Source of the DNA: a virus
Strand: one strand, 5' to 3'
Virus record (IMG/VR): IMGVR_UViG_3300050821_009100
Coordinates: 1 to 32,543 of that record
DNA length: 32,543 nucleotides
This document shows positions 14,367 through 22,474 of this stretch, in pieces. The translations under genes were made by a program, and so were the position numbers. Numbering within the stretch: the first letter of the stretch is position 1; each line of letters begins with the position of its first letter. Under the pieces are notes generated by a model. It had not been told where the DNA came from. It ran no database searches and was given only the letters and a program-made list of their open reading frames with translations.

Positions 14367-14392
14367 ACATTTCTTCCCCGCGAGTGTGACGG

Positions 14393-15334
14393 TTGAGTCC
14401 GATTTTTGTCGGTTCCACATCGACGGCCGAACGTTTCTCAACCCCTGGCCTGGCCTATCGCGCGCCCCTGCTATCCGGTGAAGCCGGCACCAAACAAACA
14501 ATTCAAGTTATGCGGAAACTGGTCGACCAGGCCGTTTCCGACCCGAGTTTCATCCGCTTCGCGAGCGATATCGTGCGGAGTGTGCCGGCGTTCAACGACC
14601 TGGCGGAAGCTTCGGCGCTCTATGAGTGGGTGAAACGCAACATCCGTTACACGAAAGATCCCGTCACCAAGGAAAAACTCTATCCCCCGCAAGAACTTCT
14701 GAAAATTCGCGCCGGCGATTGCGACGACATTTCGATGCTACTCGGCGCGCTCGGCATTGCGATCGGATATCCGGCGCGGTTGGCAACCATCAGCGCGGAT
14801 CCAACTCAACCCAACGAGTTTTCGCACGTATACGTCGAGCTCGAGGTACCGCCAGGATCCGGCTATTGGCTTCCCCTTGATGCCGCACGACTCGATTCAC
14901 AGTTTGGCGTAGAACCGCCGATGTATTTCCGAAAACGTGTCTGGTCCCTCACGGATAACAGTTTTCAGGATCTCCGCGGACTCGGTTGCGAGTGTGGCGG
15001 CCAGTGCGGATCGCGCGGAATGCGCGGCCTAGCAGGAGTGGCAACGATCGGACTCGGTGACGATAGTGTGGATTGGAGTTCGATCATTGACACCACCATT
15101 CAACAGACGCCCGGCTTGATCGCAGCCGCGAGCGGACAGCCTTTCAAAATTCAAAATGCGCAAGGCGTGGTAGCAACCGGACCGTACTCGAGTTTCGCGA
15201 CTCCATACACACCCGGTTACGGACTGCCACCCGCCGGCTATACCAGCGCGGTCGGACTCTCAACCTCCGGATCCTGGTTACCGTGGCTTTTGATTGGCGG
15301 GGTTGTGTTGCTGGCGATGGGGCGCAAATCGTGA
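14393..15334 (+). CDS. Transglutaminase-like cysteine protein with C-terminal membrane anchor
   Basis: 313 aa from a TTG at 14393, the first start after an in-frame stop; the ribosome binding site is weak. The core matches transglutaminase-like folds: Cys in RAGDCDDISML (about residue 110), His in EFSHVYVEL and Asp in PLDAARL form the expected triad, with ASALYEWVKRNIRYTKDP before them. A Gly/Cys-rich patch (GCECGGQCGSRG) follows. The last 20 residues, WLPWLLIGGVVLLAMGRKS, are a membrane helix with a basic end. It is the first of five consecutive tail-anchored proteins. A virion protease, peptidoglycan or protein cross-linking role is possible. Confidence 0.75.
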   Translation: MSPIFVGSTSTAERFSTPGLAYRAPLLSGEAGTKQTIQVMRKLVDQAVSDPSFIRFASDIVRSVPAFNDLAEASALYEWVKRNIRYTKDPVTKEKLYPPQELLKIRAGDCDDISMLLGALGIAIGYPARLATISADPTQPNEFSHVYVELEVPPGSGYWLPLDAARLDSQFGVEPPMYFRKRVWSLTDNSFQDLRGLGCECGGQCGSRGMRGLAGVATIGLGDDSVDWSSIIDTTIQQTPGLIAAASGQPFKIQNAQGVVATGPYSSFATPYTPGYGLPPAGYTSAVGLSTSGSWLPWLLIGGVVLLAMGRKS

Positions 15335-16308
15335 GTCGCGTGCGCATGCCCGGCCGACTTCGCGGTTACTCGAGCTCCCCAGATTTCGCCTGGTCCGGTT
15401 GGCGGTACCGAATCCCAGGCGGGCCGGTTGGCGGCCAGTACCACGGATTTATCGCGCCCGATTCTTCACAATCTTGGGAAGGCGGCGGCGGCGGTTGGCC
15501 GTTCGGTGCGAGCGAGCTCACCGAAGGACCACAGAAACGCCCTAGCGGTCACTCTCTTTTGCCGCAGCAGGGAACCAGCAAAGGACCGTGGGAAAAAGAA
15601 TGGGGCGGCACCGCTTTCCGCGAAGGCCAAACACATTCGGATTACGTTTTTCGATCGCCAGGGGAAACCCGGCCGCGACCAAACGCGAGCGGCGGCGCCA
15701 ACGTCATCACCGGAAAGCAAACCACAAAGAGTGCAGGGTACGCGGAAGCGCCCGGCAATTACGCCGGCCTCGGTTTGGTTCCTTCCCCACCCGCGCGGCG
15801 CGGATATTTTCCAATACCGGGCCCTGGTGCATCGACCGGCGTCCCGCGCTATCCAGTTGTGCCGTACACGCCCCCACCGGGCCCCTCGATCGGTCCGCGT
15901 TATCCGATTTACACCGGGCCGGATTATCAGCCGGTGACCACGATCCCATCGAATTCAACCGGCGCGACCTCTGCCGTTGCACAGCCGGCGCCCTACGCTT
16001 ACCCACCGCAATACATTGTGCCGTGGACTTCTCCCCCAATCTCTCCCACGCCGGCACCGACGGTTGCCGCGTCGCCGGCAGATTTTTTGCCGAGTCAGGG
16101 ACAAATCGTCCCCGGTGTAACGCCTGGTGTTTCTCCCCTGATCGACACCATGAGCGCGCCGACGAGTTCAGTCACCGCCACCGCAACCACAACGGACGCA
16201 TTTAGCACCTGGTTGCAAGCGCAAACGATCATCCCCGGCGTAGCAAACCAATGGGTTGCCCTCGGTGGAATCCTGGCGCTGTTTCTGATGAAAGGCGGCA
16301 AGAAATGA
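15331..16308 (+). CDS. Pro/Gly-rich tail-anchored protein
   Basis: 325 aa from a GTG overlapping the previous stop (GTGA). The N-terminal half is Gly/Ser/Arg-rich (GGPVGGQYHGF). Residues about 160-260 are a Pro/Tyr/Thr-rich extended region (VVPYTPPPGPSIGPRYP). The C-terminus is a single helix, WVALGGILALFLMKGGKK. An extended stalk plus basic-ended anchor suggests a virion membrane protein linking the vesicle to the capsid or a vertex. No family recognised. Confidence 0.7.
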   Translation: MSRVRMPGRLRGYSSSPDFAWSGWRYRIPGGPVGGQYHGFIAPDSSQSWEGGGGGWPFGASELTEGPQKRPSGHSLLPQQGTSKGPWEKEWGGTAFREGQTHSDYVFRSPGETRPRPNASGGANVITGKQTTKSAGYAEAPGNYAGLGLVPSPPARRGYFPIPGPGASTGVPRYPVVPYTPPPGPSIGPRYPIYTGPDYQPVTTIPSNSTGATSAVAQPAPYAYPPQYIVPWTSPPISPTPAPTVAASPADFLPSQGQIVPGVTPGVSPLIDTMSAPTSSVTATATTTDAFSTWLQAQTIIPGVANQWVALGGILALFLMKGGKK

Positions 16309-17192
16309 GATCGATGCCGCACACCGTTTACGCGCCCACCACTCCCATGTACGCACTCGGTGATCTCAATCGGAACAGCCGTCGACTTCAAGTGGTTCGG
16401 AAAAGTCACACCGTGCGCGCCCCACAAACACCGATCTATCAACTTGGATATTTCGGCGCCGCGGCGCAGATCGTTGGCGCGAGCGCTCCGATTGCCGCGG
16501 CAAGCGCGGGCGCGATCGCGAGTGCATATGGCGCCGCGGGCTCGGTTGCCGGGCCGATCGGTGCCGCGGTTGGTGCAGTGGTGGGAGTGATCGCCGGATT
16601 ACTCGCCGGTCACGAGCTACGCGCGAAACAAGCGAAGAACGAAAATTCCGCGGTCAACCTCGGTGTGCAGGGATTCGACTCCGACGTTCGCGCAATCCAA
16701 TCGGCTTTCAAATCCGGACAGATCGACGCGAGCGGAGTGATGCAGGCACTGGCCACGGTCATGCCTGGTTACTGGCAAGTTGTCGGACCTCAACTCCAGC
16801 CCGGGCGAAACGGATGCAACAGCGGTTCCAGTTGCCCGGCACAAGTGACCGGAAAGCAACCGTGTGTCGGATCGATCGGCGCCGGTTGTTGTGTCGCGTG
16901 CTATCAACTGCAACCCGGCGTCACTGGTCCCAACGGAATCGCGGCCGCGGTGCAAGGACAATCACAGAGCGCGAAAGGTCCGTACATCGCAGAGATCCCG
17001 CAAGTATTCGGATCCAGCTACGGCGCGAGTTCGCGCAGTGCTTACACGCTCGATTTCACCCCGCCGGCAACCGTTTCTCCAACTGCAAGTATTTCGAGTG
17101 CACTCGATTCAATCACTGGCACCGCCGGCGGCGGATCCAGTTTGTTGCCGCTGCTTTTGATCGGCGGCGCGGTGTACCTGGCAACCCGATGA
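16305..17192 (+). CDS. Tail-anchored protein with a glycine-zipper segment
   Basis: 295 aa from an ATG overlapping the previous stop (ATGA). Residues about 48-92 are Ala/Gly-rich and hydrophobic (IAAASAGAIASAYGAAG, IGAAVGAVVGVIAGLLAG), a glycine-zipper type membrane segment. A Cys-rich stretch (CNSGSSCPAQ, GAGCCVACYQ) lies near 170-210. The end is SLLPLLLIGGAVYLATR, a terminal anchor. Glycine zippers are typical of pore- or tube-forming viral membrane proteins, so a role in genome delivery is conceivable. Confidence 0.7.
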   Translation: MRSMPHTVYAPTTPMYALGDLNRNSRRLQVVRKSHTVRAPQTPIYQLGYFGAAAQIVGASAPIAAASAGAIASAYGAAGSVAGPIGAAVGAVVGVIAGLLAGHELRAKQAKNENSAVNLGVQGFDSDVRAIQSAFKSGQIDASGVMQALATVMPGYWQVVGPQLQPGRNGCNSGSSCPAQVTGKQPCVGSIGAGCCVACYQLQPGVTGPNGIAAAVQGQSQSAKGPYIAEIPQVFGSSYGASSRSAYTLDFTPPATVSPTASISSALDSITGTAGGGSSLLPLLLIGGAVYLATR

Positions 17193-17635
17193 ATATCGTG
17201 AGAGCAAAACGAAGTTTCTCAGGCCTCGGTGTAGTGATCGAAGATCCCACCGGCAACGCCGGTTTTCTGCCATCGGACTACACCGTCATCGACGAATCGA
17301 CCGGTCAAGCAGTGATGACCGACGAGAACGGGAATCCGATTCCAGTTCTAAACGAACCGACCGACCTGGTATTACCCGGAACCATTCAGCCGGCCGGCAA
17401 CGTGGTGCCGAAGCCGACCTCCAGCGGACCGACCTATCAGTTCAATGTCACGCCGGCAACCTCGAGCCTCACCCCTGGTTTGCCCCTTGGTCCGGCGCCG
17501 CGAGTCGCAGCGGTTCCAGGTTCTGTGACCTCACTTCTCAGCAGTTCAACCGCCGGATTACCCACTTGGATGTTAATTGTCGCCGGCGGTGTGGCCCTGG
17601 CGCTGATGGCAGCACCAGGAGGAAGGCGGCGATGA
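17189..17635 (+). CDS. Tail-anchored small virion-type protein
   Basis: 148 aa, ATGA overlap with the preceding gene. A small domain (GLGVVIEDPTGNAGFLPSDY, then TVIDESTGQAVMTDENGNPI) is followed by a Pro/Thr linker and the anchor WMLIVAGGVALALMAAPGGRRR. It has the same overall plan as its neighbours. No family recognised. Confidence 0.7.
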   Translation: MNIVRAKRSFSGLGVVIEDPTGNAGFLPSDYTVIDESTGQAVMTDENGNPIPVLNEPTDLVLPGTIQPAGNVVPKPTSSGPTYQFNVTPATSSLTPGLPLGPAPRVAAVPGSVTSLLSSSTAGLPTWMLIVAGGVALALMAAPGGRRR

Positions 17636-18447
17636 GCTACGTCGATTACGATCTCTCGCTTTATCGCCAGGGATACCGGCCTTACGGTGAAACGGATCCG
17701 TTTGCCGCGACCATGCTCAACGGCGTGAAACCGCCATCACGCGGAAATGTTTTCGGGCCCTGGCGCTTGCACGGCATCGGACAAAATCCCCCGTTCACTC
17801 CGGAAGGCGGTTACAAACTTCACGGACTCGCCGGCGCGATCGCCGGATTTCTCGGTGCGAACGGAATCCCAAACGGTTCGATTGTCACGTACCGCGGCAC
17901 ATGGACGAGCGTATTCAACACCGGCCACGGCTACCAGCAAGCCGGTGACCCGCAATCGATCGTCAACGGTGTAATCGCTGCATTGGCTGCCGATGGCCAG
18001 CTTTCCGTGCTCCAAGCGCCCAACAACTTAAGCAACAGTTTTAGCGCGGTTGTCGGGGGAGTGATCGGCGCGAGCAATCCGTTTCCGGTCACGCTGGTGC
18101 TGGAAGTCACAAACGGACAGGGATTCGGCAGCGTGAACGACATTATTTCGATCGTTCGCCATTACGTCTACACGATTTCCGGACTGATGCCGCAAGCAGA
18201 TTCCATTGTGAGCGTACAGGCGCCGAGCGATCCGAACGCCGCGGCGACTCCCGCGGATCTCAATTACCAGGCAGCCGGCTTACTCAACCCTGGCGGTTTC
18301 CAAGTACCAACCGATCCGAGTCAGACGACCGCAGCACCAGGAACACCGGTCGATTTCACCACATGGATTGCAAACAACGCCGGCACGGTTGCCGCGGTCG
18401 GAATCGGGTTGCTGGTCGGAGTGCCCTTGCTGAAGCGACTTTTCTAA
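17632..18447 (+). CDS. Tail-anchored protein, unknown
   Basis: 271 aa, ATGA overlap. The N-terminus is Tyr-rich (MSYVDYDLSLYRQGYRPYG). A globular middle contains GAIAGFLGANGIPNG and a strand-rich segment (PFPVTLVLEVTNGQGFGS, IVRHYVYTISG). It ends with AAVGIGLLVGVPLLKRLF, a terminal helix with a basic residue pair. It shares the tail-anchor plan of the cassette. Its stop and the next start overlap as TAATG. Confidence 0.7.
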   Translation: MSYVDYDLSLYRQGYRPYGETDPFAATMLNGVKPPSRGNVFGPWRLHGIGQNPPFTPEGGYKLHGLAGAIAGFLGANGIPNGSIVTYRGTWTSVFNTGHGYQQAGDPQSIVNGVIAALAADGQLSVLQAPNNLSNSFSAVVGGVIGASNPFPVTLVLEVTNGQGFGSVNDIISIVRHYVYTISGLMPQADSIVSVQAPSDPNAAATPADLNYQAAGLLNPGGFQVPTDPSQTTAAPGTPVDFTTWIANNAGTVAAVGIGLLVGVPLLKRLF

Positions 18448-19790
18448 TGCCGAAGAGAACCAAAAAACGGAAAAACGCCGGCGAAGGTTACGGCTACATG
18501 TTTCACGGCGCGTTCAAAGAAAAGAAAGACGCGGTAGCCAAGGAACGCAAAACCAAAGGCGCGTGGGTGAAAGGCGTATTCACCAAGCAGGGACACCGTT
18601 ACGTAGTGATGAGCCCGCGCACCAATCCAATCAAACGGAAAAAGAGAGTCACGCCAGAAGAGGCGAGCGGTTACCTCAAATACGATTTCGCGCGCGAATG
18701 GAGCAACGCAACCAGCGAACGCGAACGGAAACGAATCAAGAGAAAACTCGAGCAGATGAAAAAGATCGCACTTCGGGATAATCCGCACGAACTTCTGGTA
18801 TTGGGTGCAAATCCTTCCGAAGTCGACACGCACAACACCCAGGAAATTTCTCTGCCACCTGGCGCAACGATTGTGATCCGCACCCCGCGGCAGAATCCGG
18901 AAAACCCCGATCGATACACGTCCGCGCACGCGATCGCGAGCGGCGCCAAGTACACACCGCCGGGCCTGATTCAGACCAAACGGCAAAAACGGGTTGCCGG
19001 CCTGGTGCGAGTGACGCGCCAACGCGCGAGCCGGCACAAATATGACTGGATCCCGGAAGGCGGAATTACACCGGGCAACAATCCGGATGATTCCTCGTAT
19101 ATGCACCAGGCAGCCGCAGAACTTTACGGGAAGCCGATTTCGCAACTCAACGCGCGCGAACTCTCGCAAGTTGCACAGCTAGCCGCGCGTTTGAAACAGG
19201 CGCGCCGGCAAAACGTGGAGCTCGGCACATTCGAGAACGGAGTTTTTCATCCGTGGACCCGACGACCGAAAAGCCGACAGAAAAAAGCGATCCGCCGGCA
19301 GAATCCCGATGCGGTTGCGATCCGTGAAGATTTCACCGGCGCCCCGGTCGAATACGAAACAACTCTCACCGAGCCCCACATGCCGGCCGGCGATTACGCG
19401 CAACTCGGTGAGCTCCTGGCGCTGTACGTGAAACCCCACGCCGGCGGCCAGGTACAACACATCAATTTTCGCGAGCCGCGGCCGTTACTGGTTTCCGATG
19501 ACACCGCCAGACAGTTGTATTTCGTCGACGGTGACCAGGATGTGACCGCATCCCTTGGTGTGTTTGGCGCGCGCGATCGCGGCGCGGGCCTCTTCGAACT
19601 TGGAGAGGCGCGCCGGATCGATTACAAGCAGCGCAAAGAACACGTGAAGGATCCGGACGTAGACGAATGGCGGCATGAGTTCGGAGAGGAAACCGGACAC
19701 CGACCGATTTTGCTATTCGACAGCCGGCACAAACGCTTGTTGCTGGATGGCGGCGCGTACGAAGTAAGGCGGGAAGGAATCGTCAATTGA
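18447..19790 (+). CDS. Large basic protein with repeated NP motifs
   Basis: 447 aa from an ATG overlapping the previous stop. The N-terminus is very basic (MPKRTKKRKNAGEG) followed by GYMFHGAFKEKKDAVAKE and a helical region (TSERERKRIKRKLEQMKKI). Short basic-Asn-Pro motifs recur (RTNP, RDNP, GANP, RQNP, GNNP, RQNP). The C-terminal 130 residues are a mixed alpha/beta domain (LGELLALYVKP, FGEETGHRPILLFDSRHKRL). Basic, linker-rich composition suggests DNA or capsid interior contact. No family recognised. Confidence 0.7.
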   Translation: MPKRTKKRKNAGEGYGYMFHGAFKEKKDAVAKERKTKGAWVKGVFTKQGHRYVVMSPRTNPIKRKKRVTPEEASGYLKYDFAREWSNATSERERKRIKRKLEQMKKIALRDNPHELLVLGANPSEVDTHNTQEISLPPGATIVIRTPRQNPENPDRYTSAHAIASGAKYTPPGLIQTKRQKRVAGLVRVTRQRASRHKYDWIPEGGITPGNNPDDSSYMHQAAAELYGKPISQLNARELSQVAQLAARLKQARRQNVELGTFENGVFHPWTRRPKSRQKKAIRRQNPDAVAIREDFTGAPVEYETTLTEPHMPAGDYAQLGELLALYVKPHAGGQVQHINFREPRPLLVSDDTARQLYFVDGDQDVTASLGVFGARDRGAGLFELGEARRIDYKQRKEHVKDPDVDEWRHEFGEETGHRPILLFDSRHKRLLLDGGAYEVRREGIVN

Positions 19791-19795
19791 AGCTT

Positions 19796-19885
19796 GTCGC
19801 ACTTCTCCGAGTCGTGCGGCGAGACGAAGGGGCGATTCCGCCAAGGTAGAGCGACAGCCCTCCCACGCAGTGGGATCGGCCCCTT
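19796..19885 (+). promoter_or_regulatory. Structured mRNA leader before the 224-aa gene
   Basis: GTCGCAC (19796-19802) pairs with GTGCGGC (19814-19820). AAGGGGC (19827-19833) pairs with GCCCCTT (19879-19885) and encloses a CCCAC-GCA-GTGGG hairpin. Together they fill the 120-base gap before the TTG start at 19911. Such folds could protect or process the transcript, or control translation. Confidence 0.6.
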
Positions 19886-19910
19886 TGTAACTTTTGAGGA
19901 GAAAAGGAAC

Positions 19911-20585
19911 TTGGCTACAGCGACAGCACCGGCGGTTCAGATCACAACGAGGTTTCGACTCGCGGACCTGATGAAATTCCAGCGCGAAACCATTCGCGAT
20001 CGGAAATATCGGATCATCGGCCGATTGACTTCCGTTCTCTTCGAAGGACAGCGGTCGACGAAGGGACTCAGCCAGGCGCGGCCACGCTACGCGAACCAAA
20101 ACCAGGAGGGGAATCTGCCGGCGAGCCTGGTGCCGTTCTCCACTCAGCAATCAATTTTGTGGAGTTCACTTACGCTCGATTGGTTGACTCACAAAGACGC
20201 GCCCATTATCGCGCTTTCGAACGATCAACAGAATTTGTTACTCCCCGCCGGCATGGTCCCATTACCGAATATTCCGGATCCGCGCTGGATTCCAAAAAGC
20301 GCCGGCGAGATCGCGCCGCGGATCCCGCAATTGCTCACCGGTTGCCCGGTTGTCGGAGATCGGGTGAGAGACAAGATTACGAATCGCGAAGGACAAACGT
20401 ACGGAGTACTCCACCCAATCACGCAACTGCAAATCATGCTGATGGGTGCTTCCGGAACGTTTGCGCGCGTCAGGTGCACGGTGGATCCAGAGACCGGCAA
20501 TCATATGGCGCTTTTAATCGACGATTCGAATCCGGAACGACTTGCCGGCTATTTCGTCGAAGGGAAATTTCAGTTCGGAGGATAG
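19911..20585 (+). CDS. Probable structural protein, TTG start
   Basis: 224 aa. The TTG at 19911 lies behind GAGGAGAAAAGGAAC, whereas longer readings would translate the structured leader. The sequence is mixed with strands (TQLQIMLMGASGTFARVRC, NHMALLIDD) and polar loops, starting MATATAPAVQITTRF. It opens the group of strongly initiated genes that includes the capsid candidates. Function not recognised. Confidence 0.65.
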   Translation: MATATAPAVQITTRFRLADLMKFQRETIRDRKYRIIGRLTSVLFEGQRSTKGLSQARPRYANQNQEGNLPASLVPFSTQQSILWSSLTLDWLTHKDAPIIALSNDQQNLLLPAGMVPLPNIPDPRWIPKSAGEIAPRIPQLLTGCPVVGDRVRDKITNREGQTYGVLHPITQLQIMLMGASGTFARVRCTVDPETGNHMALLIDDSNPERLAGYFVEGKFQFGG

Positions 20586-20589
20586 TGGC

Positions 20590-20862
20590 ATGAAGAAAAC
20601 GCGCCGCGGATCCCACAAGCCGGCCATTGTGCCGAAGAAATCGGAGGAAACGAGCATGCCGAAATTGAGAGAGGGGCAGCGGGTGAAGTTTTTCCGCACC
20701 CACGATAAAACACTCGAGCTCACCGGAACGATCACGCAAGTAAATGAGGATTCCACGGTGAATATCGAGACACAGCCGGACGGGAAAGCGATCGAAGTGG
20801 GCGGAATTGAGACAGCACACGCGGATGACGTGACCCCACTCGACGACGAGGATGCAGCCTAA
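20590..20862 (+). CDS. Small beta-barrel (SH3/KOW-like) protein with two starts
   Basis: The ATG at 20590 follows GGAGGA and gives 90 aa with a basic 22-residue leader. An in-frame ATG at 20656 also follows GGAGGA and gives 68 aa. The domain REGQRVKFFRTHDKTLELTG, then TITQVNEDSTVNIET, has the alternation of a small SH3/KOW-type barrel and ends in an acidic tail (LDDEDAA). Both starts are well placed, so two forms are likely. Function unknown. Confidence 0.65.
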   Translation: MKKTRRGSHKPAIVPKKSEETSMPKLREGQRVKFFRTHDKTLELTGTITQVNEDSTVNIETQPDGKAIEVGGIETAHADDVTPLDDEDAA

Positions 20863-20874
20863 GAGGGAGCAACC

Positions 20875-21513
20875 GTGCCGGAAATCCGAATTTTTAATCC
20901 ATCCTCTTACACACCGCGAAGCTATTTCGCTGGTGCCGAGGAAGAAAGGAGAACAACCCAGATGGCGAAACGTTATCACAGACGTCATCACCACAGGCGG
21001 CGACACAACCCGTTCGGAATCTCGAGCGCGGTTATCACCGACGCGGCCTATAACGCTGGCGGTGCAATCGGTTCGCTGTATCTCTCGGGCCTTCTGCCAA
21101 GTTTATCGAGCGGATGGGCGGGAGTAGCAGCCACCGGAGGCGCGGCCGTTGCGCTTGGCTTTGTCGGCAAGATGATTGCCGGCGCCAAGGGAGCGGAAGA
21201 AGTGCTGAAAGGCGGACTTACCGCGACGATCATCAAGGCACTGCACCAACTTGGTGTAGCGCAATCGATCGGACTCGGTTTGTATTCCCCCTCATGGTTC
21301 AGTATTCCGACCAGTTCGGACCAGTACCTGAGAGCAGCACAGCCAGGCATGGCGTTCAACCGCGGTGCGGGATCGATCTTCTTTCCCGGCCCCGGTGGAG
21401 TGCCGGCATTGCCGGCGGCAGCGGGAACAGCAATTCATCCCGCAGCCGTAGCCGCGAAGATGGCAGGACTGGGCTTTCACCGGTTCCGAAGCCGTTACGC
21501 GGGCAACTACTAA
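20875..21513 (+). CDS. Membrane protein with Arg/His-rich N-terminus, two possible starts
   Basis: A GTG at 20875 behind GGGAG gives 212 aa; an ATG at 20962 behind AAAGGAGAA gives 183 aa and begins MAKRYHRRHHHRRRHNPFG. Several Gly/Ala-rich hydrophobic segments follow (AAYNAGGAIGSLYLSGLL, GVAATGGAAVALGFVGKMIA, LTATIIKALHQLGV). The tail is GAGSIFFPGPGG and a basic end. The Arg/His cluster next to membrane helices suggests contact between membrane and viral DNA. No family recognised. Confidence 0.65.
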   Translation: MPEIRIFNPSSYTPRSYFAGAEEERRTTQMAKRYHRRHHHRRRHNPFGISSAVITDAAYNAGGAIGSLYLSGLLPSLSSGWAGVAATGGAAVALGFVGKMIAGAKGAEEVLKGGLTATIIKALHQLGVAQSIGLGLYSPSWFSIPTSSDQYLRAAQPGMAFNRGAGSIFFPGPGGVPALPAAAGTAIHPAAVAAKMAGLGFHRFRSRYAGNY

Positions 21514-21518
21514 AGTGC

Positions 21519-21564
21519 GGTGCACGTGATGACGTGCACCCACAGCTTTGCGGATGAGATCCGC
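21519..21564 (+). promoter_or_regulatory. Two strong hairpins before the larger capsid candidate
   Basis: GGTGCACGT (21519-21527) pairs perfectly with ACGTGCACC (21532-21540) around a 4-base loop, and GCGGAT (21550-21555) with ATCCGC (21559-21564) around GAG. They lie between the previous stop and the AAAGGAGG of the next gene. Position suggests stabilisation of a highly used message. Confidence 0.75.
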
Positions 21565-21595
21565 GCATTCTGACCCGAAAGGAGGCGGAAAAGAA

Positions 21596-22366
21596 ATGGT
21601 CAAATCAAATTTGAAGTCTCGTTACACGTCGCGTTTTGACAAGTGCCACGCCATCGAAGAGCGTGAAGTAGGTCGGCCGAAACTCAAGATGCTCCGAACG
21701 AATCCCATCGTTGCCGGGCAGCTCGAGTACTTGGTTCAACCCCTTTACGATTTCTACGGCGTGGCAGTTGCGACGGCCGTAACAAAGCAACAGTTGTTTG
21801 CTCAACCGATTGGAGCACAATACACCCCATCCGGCGGCGCCGCGTTCACCAAAACCCTGTATCACACGAACCTGGTCCAGCCCGGCATGCTCGATGCTCC
21901 GAAAAAATTCCTGGTGAAAGCAGTTGCCGCGGTGCTTCGCTCCGATGTTGGTCCGCAGGATATGAACTCCTTCATCGGGCTTACACTCGCACAACTCCAG
22001 ATCTCGGGAAAAGACTACTGGACGGCACTCGTTTCAAAGTGTCCTGCCGGCGCTGGTGGTTTCTTCAGCGGTGTTTCTCCGACAGCAGCCACTCTCGGAA
22101 ACTCCGGATCTAACGGTTGGCCAACAGCACAGAACGTTGCCACCATCACCGATCCGATGCCCCAGATTCCCGGCCTCGATCCGATGGAACCGATCCTCGG
22201 TCAATTGATCGAACAGAACCAGAATTTTTCGGTTGTGCTCGATCCAACGATTTCCGGATCGGCCGCGTTCACCACGCTGGCAGCTTCACCGGCGACGATT
22301 TTCCCTGGTACCGGCATCAACTTGCACGTGTATCTGGAAGGCGTCCTCGCGCGAGCGATTCTGTAA
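21596..22366 (+). CDS. Candidate large major capsid protein (beta-barrel)
   Basis: 256 aa from the ATG at 21596 behind AAAGGAGG, among the strongest ribosome binding sites here. After a basic start the sequence alternates strands: QQLFAQPIGAQYTPSGG, AAFTKTLYHTNLVQPGML, APKKFLVKAVAAVLRSD, FIGLTLAQLQISGKDYW, and ends TGINLHVYLEGVLARAIL. A KT-x-TN-x-x-x-x-G-x-L-x-x-P-x-x-F segment and an amphipathic closing strand are what I recall from jelly-roll capsid proteins of small tailless viruses. Its length is close to VP17 of P23-77 (about 291 aa). Gene order (256 aa, then 155 aa) resembles a paired single-jelly-roll system. Inference, not proof. Confidence 0.6.
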   Translation: MVKSNLKSRYTSRFDKCHAIEEREVGRPKLKMLRTNPIVAGQLEYLVQPLYDFYGVAVATAVTKQQLFAQPIGAQYTPSGGAAFTKTLYHTNLVQPGMLDAPKKFLVKAVAAVLRSDVGPQDMNSFIGLTLAQLQISGKDYWTALVSKCPAGAGGFFSGVSPTAATLGNSGSNGWPTAQNVATITDPMPQIPGLDPMEPILGQLIEQNQNFSVVLDPTISGSAAFTTLAASPATIFPGTGINLHVYLEGVLARAIL

Positions 22367-22390
22367 ACCGCAAGCAGCACTCGGGGGACA

Positions 22391-22454
22391 GGGGTTCGAA
22401 AGGATTCTTGACCGGGCTCATGGTTCGGTCTAACCCCGAAGTTTTTGAAAACTT
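22391..22454 (+). promoter_or_regulatory. Structured leader before the smaller capsid candidate
   Basis: GGGGTT (22391-22396) pairs with AACCCC (22432-22437) and encloses GACCG (22410-22414) with CGGTC (22426-22430). AAGTTT (22439-22444) then pairs with AAACTT (22449-22454), followed by a T-run and AAAGGAGG. The last hairpin could be a weak partial terminator that sets the ratio of the two capsid messages. Confidence 0.65.
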
Positions 22455-22474
22455 TTTCAGGAAAGGAGGATGCC

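Larger units (their letters stand above)
14106..14392. promoter_or_regulatory. Divergent control region, candidate origin
   Basis: This 287-base gap separates the leftward block from the rightward structural operon. It contains a leftward promoter (14150-14178), a DnaA-box match TTTTCCACA (14160-14168), three AGTGCTG direct repeats and a nested 13-bp inverted repeat, each listed separately. No gene is supported; a competing frame covering 14245-14481 overlaps the transglutaminase-like gene and lacks a ribosome binding site. Control of the lytic switch, or an origin of replication, are the two readings. Confidence 0.6.

Noticed and set aside
14245-14481. 78-codon plus-strand frame before the transglutaminase-like gene
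   Set aside because: No ribosome binding site, covers the inverted repeats and overlaps the start of the recognisable enzyme.
18444-19169. Long leftward reading frame (241 codons) opposite the basic protein gene
   Set aside because: It lies antisense to a better supported gene with overlapping start and stop signals, is Phe/Arg-rich like a mirror frame, and has no ribosome binding site.
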